Origin: RFPI01 sp964470195
GTDB taxonomy: Bacteria > Pseudomonadota > Gammaproteobacteria > Burkholderiales > Methylophilaceae
DNA: 64,000 bases
Direction: 5' to 3'
NCBI GenBank assembly: GCA_964470195.1
Contig: CAYYBG010000006.1
Coordinates: 1-64,000, forward strand
The stretch's first letter is position 1; every line of letters starts with the position of its first letter. The position numbers and the translations under genes are program-made. Of the stretch, positions 37,201-45,173 are shown one piece after another. The notes below the pieces were generated by a model, which did no database searches, was not told the origin of the DNA, and saw nothing but the letters and a program-made list of their open reading frames with translations.

Positions 37201-37811
37201 TGCTTATCAATTTCTTGGCGTATATCCTCAACGCGACGTAAATTATCTCGAGTATCTCGCAAGCGCAACTCGGTCTCACGGCGCCTATCTTTATATTTTG
37301 ATATACCCGCCGCCTCTTCCAAAAAAACACGTAACTCTTCAGGTTTAGCTTCAACAATTCTGGAAATGGTATTTTGTCCTATGATGGCATAGGAATTTTT
37401 GCCTAAGCCTGTGCCCAAGAAAAGATCAGACACATCACGACGCCTTACTACTGCGTTATTAATGTAATAAGTTGAGCCTTTGTCGCGCTCGATCACACGT
37501 TTTACGGATATTTCAGCATATTGCGACCATGCCCCGCCCACACTACCAAGACTGTTGTCAAATACCAATTCGACACTGGCACGGGCGATCGCTTTACGAT
37601 TTGCAGAACCATTAAAAATCACCGCATCCATAGAGTCGCCACGCATTTCTTTTGCGCTAGACTCACCCAACACCCAACGCACTGACTCCATGACATTCGA
37701 TTTACCACAGCCATTAGGGCCAACCACTCCTACTCTTTGCCCATGAATGTGCAAAGTGGTGGGATCAACAAAGGATTTAAATCCGGCAAGTTTTAGATGA
37801 GTAAGACGCAA
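34296..37811 (-). CDS. smc: Chromosome segregation protein SMC
   Basis: ATPase that compacts and segregates chromosomes with ScpA/ScpB. 1171 residues: N-terminal Walker A in VVGPNGCGKSNVMESV, two long Gln-rich coiled coils with a hinge around residues 490-650, C-terminal signature LLSGGEKALTALAL and Walker B LMDEVDAPLDD. The very high glutamine content of the coils is striking but within SMC range. Starts a four-gene minus-strand run; queF diverges from it. Confidence 0.97.
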   Translation of the reverse strand: MRLTHLKLAGFKSFVDPTTLHIHGQRVGVVGPNGCGKSNVMESVRWVLGESSAKEMRGDSMDAVIFNGSANRKAIARASVELVFDNSLGSVGGAWSQYAEISVKRVIERDKGSTYYINNAVVRRRDVSDLFLGTGLGKNSYAIIGQNTISRIVEAKPEELRVFLEEAAGISKYKDRRRETELRLRDTRDNLRRVEDIRQEIDKQISRLQAQAAITQQYHALQQVAKIAEGRLWWLNKRDAGVQWEKSQRQVEKFANDLEAQTAILRKTENELELLRQQHFEQTEMVQLAQAAYYESNALLANLESQIKHHQEAKQRLLNQQQQSELQLQRLQTMLHELSQDLQQLQQESAQVLDVLACAEQQVKHQQSQLPALQSTLDQCQKAFQRAQQQRLDAESSLKLEQLQLSHLHSQDVQLQQRQQQLQQELGQISLPEQHLLDDLQQQQKRQQDEIVSLENQIAQLKQDEITLQSQIRDARLQQSDWDKQLMQQLTQINTLEKVLQNLGNIEQMSNWLSAKQLNQAPRIWQALEIASGWEMAVEAALSQHLNAITSQQLDYSLLEQRPPATLSILQFDIAAHQHLHPSEHTPLLDKVKVINPELQALVSALLADIYVCEDDDNFFAMQHSLQSHQMVVNRQGDLLLHYGVVFNAAAGDSQGLLERQAELKLLNQQLPELKSSVDHHQLSLQALEHQATQLNQQLQEKNQTKEQLVQHQHRLAIDLQTLQQTQTHFKQRADAIHTELSSLQEKHQINQQEKTLKQQSIAQFERHIPTLVQLAESAAQTLQSAQESLQEFNQSLAKEEKSLQEKQFNQKINSNKISEIERRIKQGDEEKSHLQRQLDDVQGMLDAAKMEGLQQSLQSAVVDKQEKEQRLATVRDGMAQFEQTLQERERFRIQIEQLIHPMRDKLEQARLQEQELRLNFEACQHRLSEIDIEESLLLQDLPANAKAQQWQEQIQQIQLEIDALGAVNLAAIQELDSEQQRKQYLDSQAADLEQAINTLEDAIIKIDRETRARLQATYDQTNLHFGLLFKDLFGGGQAKLELLGEEILDSGVQVFAQPPGKKNSTIHLLSGGEKALTALALVFALFKLNPAPFCLMDEVDAPLDDSNTVRFCEMVKKMSERTQFLFVSHNKITMEMAQQLVGVTMQESGVSRVVEVDMDAAINMNEPLVA

Positions 37812-37853
37812 TTTTTGAGCTATCCGACGGTAAGGGTTTTTCTACTGCGTTTA

Positions 37854-37881
37854 TCGATTCAATCACATTAAGCATTATAAT
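37854..37881 (+). promoter_or_regulatory. Candidate queF promoter
   Basis: A perfect TATAAT at 37876-37881 with TCGATT at 37854-37859 (16-base spacer; weak -35). It lies in the 95-base gap between divergent smc and queF. I saw no preQ1-riboswitch-like aptamer in the short leader. Confidence 0.5.
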
Positions 37882-37906
37882 ATGGTGTCCAACATATTTT
37901 ACGAAA

Positions 37907-38362
37907 ATGAGCATGACAAACACAGAATCTTTGGGTGCAAAACCTACCGCACAGCCAAGCAAAAGCTTGGAAACTTTCCCTAACCCTTGTCCGCAAAGAG
38001 ATTTTCATATTCATATGGAAATCCCTGAGTTCACTTGCTTATGTCCCAAAACAGGTCAGCCAGACTTTGCAGTTTTATATCTAGACTATATCCCCGATGC
38101 TTTATGTGTCGAATTAAAAAGTCTAAAACTTTACACTTGGTCATTTCGAAATGAAGGCTGTTTTCATGAAGCCGTCACCAATCGTATTTTGGATGATTTA
38201 GTACAAGCCACACAACCACGCTTTATGCGCTTAACCGCAAAGTTTTATGTTCGTGGTGGGGTATTTACTAATGTAGTGGCAGAACATAGAAAAGCCGGCT
38301 GGCAACCAGCACCGCTAGTCGATTTAACACAATTCAGTTCACAATCGAATATCCGAGGCTAA
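37907..38362 (+). CDS. queF: NADPH-dependent 7-cyano-7-deazaguanine reductase
   Basis: Reduces preQ0 to preQ1 in queuosine tRNA-modification synthesis. 151 residues, the short unimodular type. The catalytic Cys46 lies in EFTCLCPKTGQPDF, and SFRNEGCFHEAVTNRI is the QueF signature. An in-frame second ATG at 37913 is an equally possible start. The next gene starts two bases after the stop. Confidence 0.95.
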   Translation: MSMTNTESLGAKPTAQPSKSLETFPNPCPQRDFHIHMEIPEFTCLCPKTGQPDFAVLYLDYIPDALCVELKSLKLYTWSFRNEGCFHEAVTNRILDDLVQATQPRFMRLTAKFYVRGGVFTNVVAEHRKAGWQPAPLVDLTQFSSQSNIRG

Positions 38363-38363
38363 G

Positions 38364-40361
38364 TTGTTCTATCCCTTTGACTCAATGCCTCTATGGATAA
38401 TCAAATCAGGGGCAGTGGCTCCATTATTGATACTGGGGGTGTTGTGTTTCGCCATATTCAGTACGGCAAGATTCGCACTGTTGATATGGCAATTTAAACG
38501 CGTCAAGGCCACTGCTGCCATCAGCACCATCATTCTGCAAGGAATGCGTGTAGATAGCATTCAAATTGGCCTATATTGGCTTATTCCATTAATTTTATTG
38601 CCACTAGCAGCGTTTACTGCCAGTTGGTCAATTTGGTTGTACCTTTGCTATGTTTGGACAATCGCCTGTACCTTATTCAGTGTATTTCTAGAAATGGCCA
38701 CCCCAGGATTTATCAGTGAATATGACGTCAGACCCAATCGCTTATTCGTTGAATACCTCAAATATCCCAAAGAGGTGTGTGCCATGCTGTGGCGAGGATT
38801 CCGTTGGCAGGTGTTGTTTGTTGTTGGCTTGACCTTATTCAGCGCATGGGCACTTAGTACTATATTGCAACCGATATTAAACCTGAGTCAGCAAACCGAT
38901 AGCACCACGGTATTAGTCCTGTGGCCTGTGCTATTTTTACTGAATGCTGCCCTGATACGCTCTAGGCTAGGCCACAGGCCCGCCAATCCGGCGATGTTTG
39001 CCATGACCAAAGATGCCATGGTGAATAGTCTAATTTTGAATTCCGCATGGTCGGTGATACACGCAATTTACAGCTTTAAGCACGAACATAAGTCCAGTGA
39101 AATGTACGGCAAAATGAGCCCAGAGCAAGTGTTAAAAACAGTTGCACAACAGCAGCAATATGCTTTTTTACCTCATGCAAACTACCCTACCTTACATGCT
39201 GCGCCGGCCTCAAATAATCGCAAAAAACCCTTGAATTGCGTCATTATTTTAGAGGAAAGTCTGGGCGCAACTTTTGTTGAATCGCTTGGAGGCTTGCCCG
39301 TCACGCCAGAGTTAGAACAACTGAAACATCAAGGATGGTGGTTTGAGCAACTATATGCCACAGGGACGCGTTCGGTAAGGGGCATAGAGGCGGTGGTAAG
39401 TGGCTTCCCTCCTACTCCAGCCCAAAGTATAGTTAAACTATCAAAATCTCAAAGTAATTTTTTCACTATCGCCAAATTGCTTAGCGAGCATGGTTATCAC
39501 ACCGAATTTATTTATGGTGGAGAATCTCACTTTGATAATATGAATGGTTTCTTTAGAGGCAATGGATTTCAATCAGTCATTGAGCAAAAAGATTTTAACA
39601 ACCCAATTTTAGTCGGCAGTTGGGGGGTCAGTGACGAGGATTTATTCAACAAAGCGCATCAGCGTCATCAGCAAATGCATCAACAAGGCCAGCCGTTTTT
39701 TAGTTTGGTTTTCAGCTCTTCCAATCATGCACCATTTGAATATCCTGATGGTCGCATTAGCCTTTATGATGAAAAAAAAGCCACTGAAAACAATGCAGTT
39801 AAATATGCAGATTATGCATTGGGACAGTTCATCAAGCAGGCACAACAAAGTGATTATTGGCAAGACACCTTGTTTTTAATTGTTGCAGACCACGACATCC
39901 GTGTGCGTGGAGAGCATTTGGTGCCGGTCAAAAACTTCCATATCCCAGGATTGATTCTGGGTGCTGATATTCAAGCCAAAATCATCAAACGCGTATGCAG
40001 TCAGATCGACTTGCCTGTCACCTTGCTGTCATTAATGGGGATAAGCGCTGAACATCCGATGATAGGTTATGACCTGAGTCTTATGACCGATGAGCAGCTA
40101 GCAGATGGTCAATCAGGTCGTGCCATGATGCAATTCAATCAAAACTATGCATGGATGCAAGGTCAGGATATTGCCATCCTGCAAGCAGGCAAACCGGTGA
40201 GCTATGCCAGCTACGACCCTATTAGTAAAGTACTGTCGGTTTTGCAGCATCCATCAGTTCAGCAGCAACAGTTGGCTGATATAGCGCTGGCACATGCCCT
40301 ATTACCCAGCCAGTTATATCAAAAGCAACAGTATGACATTCCCCTGCGTCAGCCAAATTAA
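38364..40361 (+). CDS. LtaS-type membrane sulfatase-fold phosphotransferase
   Basis: 665 residues: four to five membrane segments within the first ~210 residues, then an extracytoplasmic alkaline-phosphatase/sulfatase domain. Visible catalytic elements: ILEESLGATFVESLGG (first metal site), ATGTRSVRG (probable nucleophile Thr), GGESHFDNMNGFF, and VADHDIRVRGEH (metal ligands). Gram-negative relatives of lipoteichoic acid synthase move phosphoglycerol or phosphoethanolamine onto envelope glycans; which one applies is unknown. TTG 38364 has GAGG six bases upstream; ATG 38385 is the alternative. The next gene starts 10 bases downstream. Confidence 0.85.
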   Translation: MFYPFDSMPLWIIKSGAVAPLLILGVLCFAIFSTARFALLIWQFKRVKATAAISTIILQGMRVDSIQIGLYWLIPLILLPLAAFTASWSIWLYLCYVWTIACTLFSVFLEMATPGFISEYDVRPNRLFVEYLKYPKEVCAMLWRGFRWQVLFVVGLTLFSAWALSTILQPILNLSQQTDSTTVLVLWPVLFLLNAALIRSRLGHRPANPAMFAMTKDAMVNSLILNSAWSVIHAIYSFKHEHKSSEMYGKMSPEQVLKTVAQQQQYAFLPHANYPTLHAAPASNNRKKPLNCVIILEESLGATFVESLGGLPVTPELEQLKHQGWWFEQLYATGTRSVRGIEAVVSGFPPTPAQSIVKLSKSQSNFFTIAKLLSEHGYHTEFIYGGESHFDNMNGFFRGNGFQSVIEQKDFNNPILVGSWGVSDEDLFNKAHQRHQQMHQQGQPFFSLVFSSSNHAPFEYPDGRISLYDEKKATENNAVKYADYALGQFIKQAQQSDYWQDTLFLIVADHDIRVRGEHLVPVKNFHIPGLILGADIQAKIIKRVCSQIDLPVTLLSLMGISAEHPMIGYDLSLMTDEQLADGQSGRAMMQFNQNYAWMQGQDIAILQAGKPVSYASYDPISKVLSVLQHPSVQQQQLADIALAHALLPSQLYQKQQYDIPLRQPN

Positions 40362-40371
40362 TGGAAATCAC

Positions 40372-42612
40372 ATGTTAAGTCATCGTTGGAAAAATAAACT
40401 TCAACATCAAGTCGCCAAAATGCAATTATTTTGTAATGCAGGCAAGTTCTTGCTGGCTGGCAAGTTCTTAGATAAGCAAGCCCATTTGCCAGTAGCAAAA
40501 TTCTCTGTACCTTCAGACTACTTTGGCGTTGGCGTAGCACCAGGACCTCATCCAGCCTATGACGACTATATATGCGAAGCAATCAAAGCGCTGAAGCTCA
40601 GCAACGTTAGGATTGATGTATCAAATGACAACAAAGAGGCGCAAATGCGCTTGATGGATAAATTGTCTAGCATGGGAATTAAGCTCATCGTGCACTTTGT
40701 TCAACACCCTGATGATGCGAAAAAAATGGCGAAAAACAGTCAATTACAACGCCAATGGGCTGAATTTATCCGATATCTATTAAATCGCTATCAAGCGCAT
40801 ATACAGATGGTTGAGATTGGCAGCACAGTTAACAGACCAAGATGGAGTGGCTATAGTCTGCAAAGTTTTATCAGCGCATGGCAAATCGCACATCCTATTG
40901 TCAAAGAATTTCGCTTAAGCCTAGCGGGACCCAATATCACAGATTTTGAACCGCCCTATAGCCAGCTTTTTTTGCAAAAATTACAAAAAGCCCAACTTTT
41001 ACCTGACTTATACAGCAACAATCTATTTGCAGAGCGAGCCACCGAACCAGAACGTTATGACCACAAAGTACTGGGCTATGGCATGGCTGAGATATTGAAA
41101 TTTAATCTCATCAAAAAAGCCAAAACACTCAAACAAATAGCCAATCATTTTGGTATCAAGCATATGGTGTCGCTGGCTAGTTTTTGGACATTACCGCGTA
41201 TCCAGCGTTACACCATCTTTAGCGAATTGAAACAGGCTGATTACCTGGTCAGGTATATGGTGCTCAGTATTGCCTCTGGAGCCCTAGAAAAGGCATTTTG
41301 GGGACCTCTCATCTGTCATCGTGAAGGGTTAATCGATGACCATGAAGAAGTATATCCGCAAAGAGAAAAAATTAGTTACTACGAAAAAGTGACTGGTCAA
41401 TTGAGTAAATTCACGCGTAGGCCAAGTTTTCATGCCATGCGCTTTATCAGCTCGACGCTGGCTGAAGCCGATTATCTTGGCGCGCAAAGTATTCTGCCAG
41501 GATTAGAGATACATCGTTTTAAAAAACAACAGCAAGTATTTGATATCGCTTGGTGTATCAATGGGCTGGGTTATAGCACGCATTTGGTTTATTCTACCGA
41601 GGCCTTGAGTCGCGCTCAGTTTTTCGACATACGCGGCGAATCATTAAGCGCGTTACCTGACTTTATCAATGAACAACCGGTGATGTTGCAGTGGCAAGAT
41701 ATCAAGGACGCTTACAAACCGATTGCCCCCCAAAATGCGCTGTCAGTCAAAATCTGTCGCTATGGTTATGTTGATTACTTTCATTTACAGAATCAACAGT
41801 GGCAAGCGGTTATTGCCGCTAATCTGCGTTCGCAGGCTGTGCAACTATTTGAATTCCTGTTGAACGAGCTGAATCAGTCAGCGCCACAAGTACAAATGCT
41901 GCGCAAAGGCCGCAATAGCGTATGGCAACTTACCACAGCGTTTAACACCAATTTGCACTTGGTATTCAAACGTCCGTTCCGGCAGCATTGGTACAAGCGC
42001 TGGTTGAATAAAGGCAAGCCAAATAAATCATTAGCGGCATGGAATGCCAGTTGTGAATTAATGCGTAGGGAAATTTGCGTAGCCAAACCCATCGCTTTTA
42101 TCGAACATCTCACCGAAAAAGGCTTTAATGACAACCTCTATGTATGTGAAGCCGTCAACCATCAAGCAAGTGCGCGAGAAATGTTTGCAGCATTCAATCA
42201 ACAACAAACAGAATTTCTCGGATTGAGTAAAACCCGTTGTTTGCAAACGCTCAGTCACTTTATCAACAAAATGCACCATCGTGGTGTACTGTTTAGAGAT
42301 TTATCCGCTGGCAATATGTTGCTTAATGTAGAAGCTCAAGAATTGACCATCACGCTGATAGACACCAATCGTGCACGCTTCTACTCACAAGCGCTAACAC
42401 AACGTCAGAGATACAAAGATCTGGTAAGAATATGCAATAAATTAAATTGGACTGACCGAGAAGCGCTATTGAATTATTATTTTGCCCACCAAGGCAAACG
42501 CCTTTCGCATTGGATGCGAATCCCCTTCTACCTTTACGATATCAAAGTAAGCTTAAAACGCAATGCAGGAAGAAAGTTTTGGCGAAAGCTAATCGCCCGC
42601 ATCAAAGGTTAG
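40372..42612 (+). CDS. Two-domain protein: glycosidase-like barrel plus lipopolysaccharide-kinase-like domain
   Basis: 746 residues from ATG 40372. Residues ~45-330 look like a TIM-barrel glycosidase (YFGVGVAPGPHP; MVEIGSTVNRPRWSG with a Glu-Asn like a clan-A acid/base; FWGPLICHREG as a possible second acid). Residues ~520-740 look like an InaA/WaaP-type kinase: VFKRP lysine, ELMRREICVAKP helix-C Glu, FRDLSAGNMLL catalytic loop, LIDTNRARF metal loop. No signal peptide is evident, so it probably acts in the cytoplasm. It follows the LtaS-like gene by 10 bases, suggesting joint envelope-glycan decoration. Substrate unknown. Confidence 0.7.
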   Translation: MLSHRWKNKLQHQVAKMQLFCNAGKFLLAGKFLDKQAHLPVAKFSVPSDYFGVGVAPGPHPAYDDYICEAIKALKLSNVRIDVSNDNKEAQMRLMDKLSSMGIKLIVHFVQHPDDAKKMAKNSQLQRQWAEFIRYLLNRYQAHIQMVEIGSTVNRPRWSGYSLQSFISAWQIAHPIVKEFRLSLAGPNITDFEPPYSQLFLQKLQKAQLLPDLYSNNLFAERATEPERYDHKVLGYGMAEILKFNLIKKAKTLKQIANHFGIKHMVSLASFWTLPRIQRYTIFSELKQADYLVRYMVLSIASGALEKAFWGPLICHREGLIDDHEEVYPQREKISYYEKVTGQLSKFTRRPSFHAMRFISSTLAEADYLGAQSILPGLEIHRFKKQQQVFDIAWCINGLGYSTHLVYSTEALSRAQFFDIRGESLSALPDFINEQPVMLQWQDIKDAYKPIAPQNALSVKICRYGYVDYFHLQNQQWQAVIAANLRSQAVQLFEFLLNELNQSAPQVQMLRKGRNSVWQLTTAFNTNLHLVFKRPFRQHWYKRWLNKGKPNKSLAAWNASCELMRREICVAKPIAFIEHLTEKGFNDNLYVCEAVNHQASAREMFAAFNQQQTEFLGLSKTRCLQTLSHFINKMHHRGVLFRDLSAGNMLLNVEAQELTITLIDTNRARFYSQALTQRQRYKDLVRICNKLNWTDREALLNYYFAHQGKRLSHWMRIPFYLYDIKVSLKRNAGRKFWRKLIARIKG

Positions 42613-42629
42613 ACAGGCAGAAAAAATGA

Positions 42630-42658
42630 TTGACAGTCGCCGCCCGCATCCCTAATAT
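42630..42658 (+). promoter_or_regulatory. Promoter of tRNA-Ala
   Basis: TTGACA (42630-42635), 17-base spacer, TAATAT (42653-42658). The G+C-rich stretch inside the spacer differs from the rest of the region. Start would fall near 42665, some 28 bases before the mature tRNA. Confidence 0.65.
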
Positions 42659-42692
42659 AGCGCCTCTTTCGAGAGTACTGTTTGTATCCATT

Positions 42693-42768
<76 letters not shown>

Positions 42769-42831
42769 ATCATCTATCATTGAATAGATACCAGCTTACA
42801 AGCCTAGAGAACGCCTCTCGAGCTTTTCAGG

Positions 42832-42859
42832 TTGATTTAATCGGCTAAAACAGTATAAT
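42832..42859 (+). promoter_or_regulatory. Promoter of tRNA-Glu
   Basis: TTGATT (42832-42837), 16-base spacer, perfect TATAAT (42854-42859), placed 13 bases before the tRNA. It gives tRNA-Glu its own start in addition to readthrough from tRNA-Ala. Confidence 0.6.
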
Positions 42860-42872
42860 GCTCGCTTCTTAG

Positions 42873-42948
42873 GTCCCCATCGTCTAGAGGCCTAGGACAC
42901 CTCCCTTTCACGGAGGCGACCGGGGTTCGAATCCCCGTGGGGACGCCA
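42873..42948 (+). tRNA. tRNA-Glu (anticodon UUC)
   Basis: 76 bases with encoded CCA. Acceptor stem GTCCCCA pairs with TGGGGAC; anticodon stem CCTCC/GGAGG, loop CTTTCAC with anticodon TTC; T arm CGGGGTTCGAATCCCCG. MnmC, encoded at 53 kb, would act on tRNAs with U34 such as this one. Confidence 0.97.
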
Positions 42949-43084
42949 ATATATTCTGCAAAAAATTGGCATAAAAAATCTTAGTTTTCATATCCACGCA
43001 ACTAAATCAAAAACGATAGCAAACAATTGAGTTACTTTTAGCGAAATCTTTTTGCTTCAATACCAATATGAATAGTTTGCGGAT

Positions 43085-43098
43085 GGTCAATATTGACC
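43085..43098. repeat. 14-bp perfect palindrome
   Basis: GGTCAATATTGACC reads the same on both strands. It lies between tRNA-Glu and the far end of the CRISPR array in a stretch with no gene (42949-43177). It could be a binding site for a dimeric regulator; no gene start is near. Confidence 0.5.
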
Positions 43099-43177
43099 TA
43101 TGCAATGGGTTCCCTTTAAAGCTTATTTGAGAATCTGGATTTTTATACACCCTTAATAGATTCCCTACCGATTATAT

Positions 43178-43385
43178 TATCTAAGCCACCTGTGCGGTGG
43201 TTTACGCATAGTCCCCTTGCTCTTTGCATCATTAACATTTCTAAGCCACCTGCGCGGCGGCTTACATCCGCACTTCTGTTAGCGATTCAAGATTTATTTT
43301 CTAAGCCGCCTGGGCGGCGGCTTACATTCGGCAGCGCGTAAATGACGCGACCAGAGCTTTCTAAGCCGCCTGCGCGGCGGCTTAC
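43178..43385 (-). CRISPR. Type I-F CRISPR array, 4 repeats and 3 spacers
   Basis: Four 28-base repeats at 43178-43205, 43238-43265, 43298-43325 and 43358-43385, with three spacers of exactly 32 bases (60-base period). On the minus strand the repeat reads GTAAGCCGCC-GCGCA-GGCGGC-TTAGAAA, the I-F pattern, with a 9-bp stem around GCGCA. The repeat at 43178 carries six differences, including TAT for TTT at its edge, so it is the old leader-distal end and transcription runs right to left, downstream of cas6f. The other copies differ by at most two bases from the consensus. Confidence 0.97.
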
Positions 43386-43527
43386 ACTATCAAAAAATCA
43401 AAAAAACTAGTTACAGTAAGACTTAGCGACCAATTTCAATGTTTTTACCATCCAAATTGTGCCTTGCTGTAACTCATTGGTTTCATTTAAATTGTTAAAG
43501 AACAAAATTATTTCCCTCAAAAACTCA
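43386..43527 (-). promoter_or_regulatory. CRISPR leader
   Basis: A+T-rich 142-base gap between the least degenerate repeat and the cas6f stop, where the leader should be. It holds an 8-bp inverted repeat, AGTTACAG (43409-43416) and CTGTAACT (43467-43474), 50 bases apart. On the minus strand TTGAAA lies upstream of a weak TACTGT with 15-base spacing; readthrough from the cas operon is also possible. Confidence 0.55.
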
Positions 43528-44121
43528 TTACCAATTAGGAACAGTACTAACTCCGCTCAAACCATAAGTTGAAAAGAGGCCAATAGTCGGTTTTGCAACG
43601 ATTTTTTGTTGAATACATAAACTAAACTCTCGATTACCACTAAGGCTTTTTAATTGAATATAGGGATAGTCTTCGTACAATTGCTTATATCCATCCATTC
43701 TTTTAACTGCATCTTCATAGCTTAAGTGATGTCGCCTTGCATATCTCCTTGCCAAATTTTCGGCATTAGCTTTGGGGCGGTGGCGACTTACCGTGACGTA
43801 TTGGGTCACGTTTCCAACCTGCTTGGGTGAGTTTATATGCACATAGTCGGTGAGCCGCTCTAGCCATTTGTTTAAATCAAGCTTTTGTAACTCATCCGCA
43901 CTATTGGCAAACACCCGCAATTTAGAACCCAACAACATCAAACGCTTGCCTTTGTTTTCAACTGTTTTGTACTCAGGAAAACTCACCCCATAAGGGATTT
44001 GTTCGTTTGCGTCTTTTTGTTCGACAAAGGCGAGGTGGAGTTGGGTGAAAACAGACGACCATAAACGTGAAAACCCAAACTCTTTGTCATTAATAAGGGT
44101 TATTTCTAGGTAATAGTTCAT
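43528..44121 (-). CDS. cas6f: CRISPR pre-crRNA endoribonuclease Cas6f (Csy4)
   Basis: Cuts the repeat hairpin and stays bound to the crRNA 3' end. 197 residues. His29 (FTQLHLAF) sits at the position of catalytic His29 of Pseudomonas Csy4; the RNA-binding arginine helix ENLARRYARRHHLS (from about 121), the serine motif KSLSGN (158-163) and the C-terminus GLFSTYGLSGVSTVP all match. Last gene of the cas operon, next to the array whose 9-bp hairpin is its substrate. Confidence 0.95.
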   Translation of the reverse strand: MNYYLEITLINDKEFGFSRLWSSVFTQLHLAFVEQKDANEQIPYGVSFPEYKTVENKGKRLMLLGSKLRVFANSADELQKLDLNKWLERLTDYVHINSPKQVGNVTQYVTVSRHRPKANAENLARRYARRHHLSYEDAVKRMDGYKQLYEDYPYIQLKSLSGNREFSLCIQQKIVAKPTIGLFSTYGLSGVSTVPNW

Positions 44122-44130
44122 GTCAGCCCC

Positions 44131-45165
44131 TCATATTCTTATGCTATCAACGTAAGCTAAACCTTTTTTACCAAGGTAAAAGCTTGATACTCCTGCAGTT
44201 TCTATCATTGCCCCCAACTTCTGTGCTTTGTCTTGCGAAATATCTAAAATTATTTCCAAAGTACCATTCGCTTTCGTTAACATTGAAGTTACCTCCCCCT
44301 CGCCTTTGCGTTTTTCTTTTAGGATATACGGATTACCCCAGATAGGTTTCCCAGCGCCTGTGGTATAGACTTTCATAAAGTCTTTTGGGGTATGCTCATT
44401 TTTTGATATCCCTGATATCAAACCTTGAGGAGATTTTGGAATATTGATATTCAATTTGTTTTCCAATCGCTCCATCTGTAAATAGAGTGCTGAACAGTAG
44501 AAAGATAAAACACTAGCTCTACCTTGAGCATCCTTAGTGAACTTAAAGGCTGGATATTTAGTTGAAAAAATTTCGGCAACTTTGGTTAAGTTATCGTTTA
44601 CTCCCACTTTATTGACTGCCTTGATATCATTTAATCTTGTCAGTATTGATAAGGGGTCTAAATTAGTTACACAACGAGTTACCTGTTTGTCTTCTATGAC
44701 AAAATCACACAAATCTTGCAAAGTTAAATCGAGTACTCCCCAAAACGAGGCTGAATATGCCGAGCAAAAAATTGGATTGTTACTTTTAATCATTCCTGTA
44801 AAGCCGCTTTGATCAGTGCTTCCAGTAATATTTCGGATGTAAACAATCTCCGTGTTAATTGGCTTAGTTTTATCTTGTTTATCCTCAAATGAAACCCTAT
44901 CTTCTATATCTGAAAAAAAATAATGTTCATTTGCTCTTGATTGATATAACTTACGTTGGTCACCAATCAGTCGGTTAAGCACGCCCATCACCGTATCAAT
45001 TGTGATTTCCCGTTTTTTGAAATTTAAAAATTGTTTATTTTGACGAACATCTAGCTTTGTCATCGACCCAACAAAGCCTCGCCCCCCGTTGGGTAAAGGT
45101 TCATTATTTGAGCCGTCTAAAAATGAATTTCGCCATGATGCTTCGTACTTGATGCTTATACGCAT
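44131..45165 (-). CDS. cas5fv: Type I-Fv Cascade protein Cas5fv
   Basis: 344 residues. Identified by position (between cas7fv and cas6f) and by its start MRISIKYEASWRNSFLDGS and C-terminal FYLGKKGLAYVDSI, which fit the minimal I-F variant. In the Shewanella CN-32 system Cas5fv caps the crRNA 5' end and takes over PAM recognition from the missing Cas8f. It is not similar to standard Csy2. Nine bases separate it from cas6f. Assignment relative to Cas7fv rests on gene order. Confidence 0.85.
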   Translation of the reverse strand: MRISIKYEASWRNSFLDGSNNEPLPNGGRGFVGSMTKLDVRQNKQFLNFKKREITIDTVMGVLNRLIGDQRKLYQSRANEHYFFSDIEDRVSFEDKQDKTKPINTEIVYIRNITGSTDQSGFTGMIKSNNPIFCSAYSASFWGVLDLTLQDLCDFVIEDKQVTRCVTNLDPLSILTRLNDIKAVNKVGVNDNLTKVAEIFSTKYPAFKFTKDAQGRASVLSFYCSALYLQMERLENKLNINIPKSPQGLISGISKNEHTPKDFMKVYTTGAGKPIWGNPYILKEKRKGEGEVTSMLTKANGTLEIILDISQDKAQKLGAMIETAGVSSFYLGKKGLAYVDSIRI

Positions 45166-45173
45166 ATAGCCTC

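Noticed and set aside
37882..37906. preQ1 riboswitch before queF
   Set aside because: The leader after the -10 box is too short and lacks the aptamer's hairpin and A-rich tail.
43118..43177. A fifth, more decayed repeat one period left of the array
   Set aside because: The sequence at that spacing shows no stem and only chance identity to the repeat.
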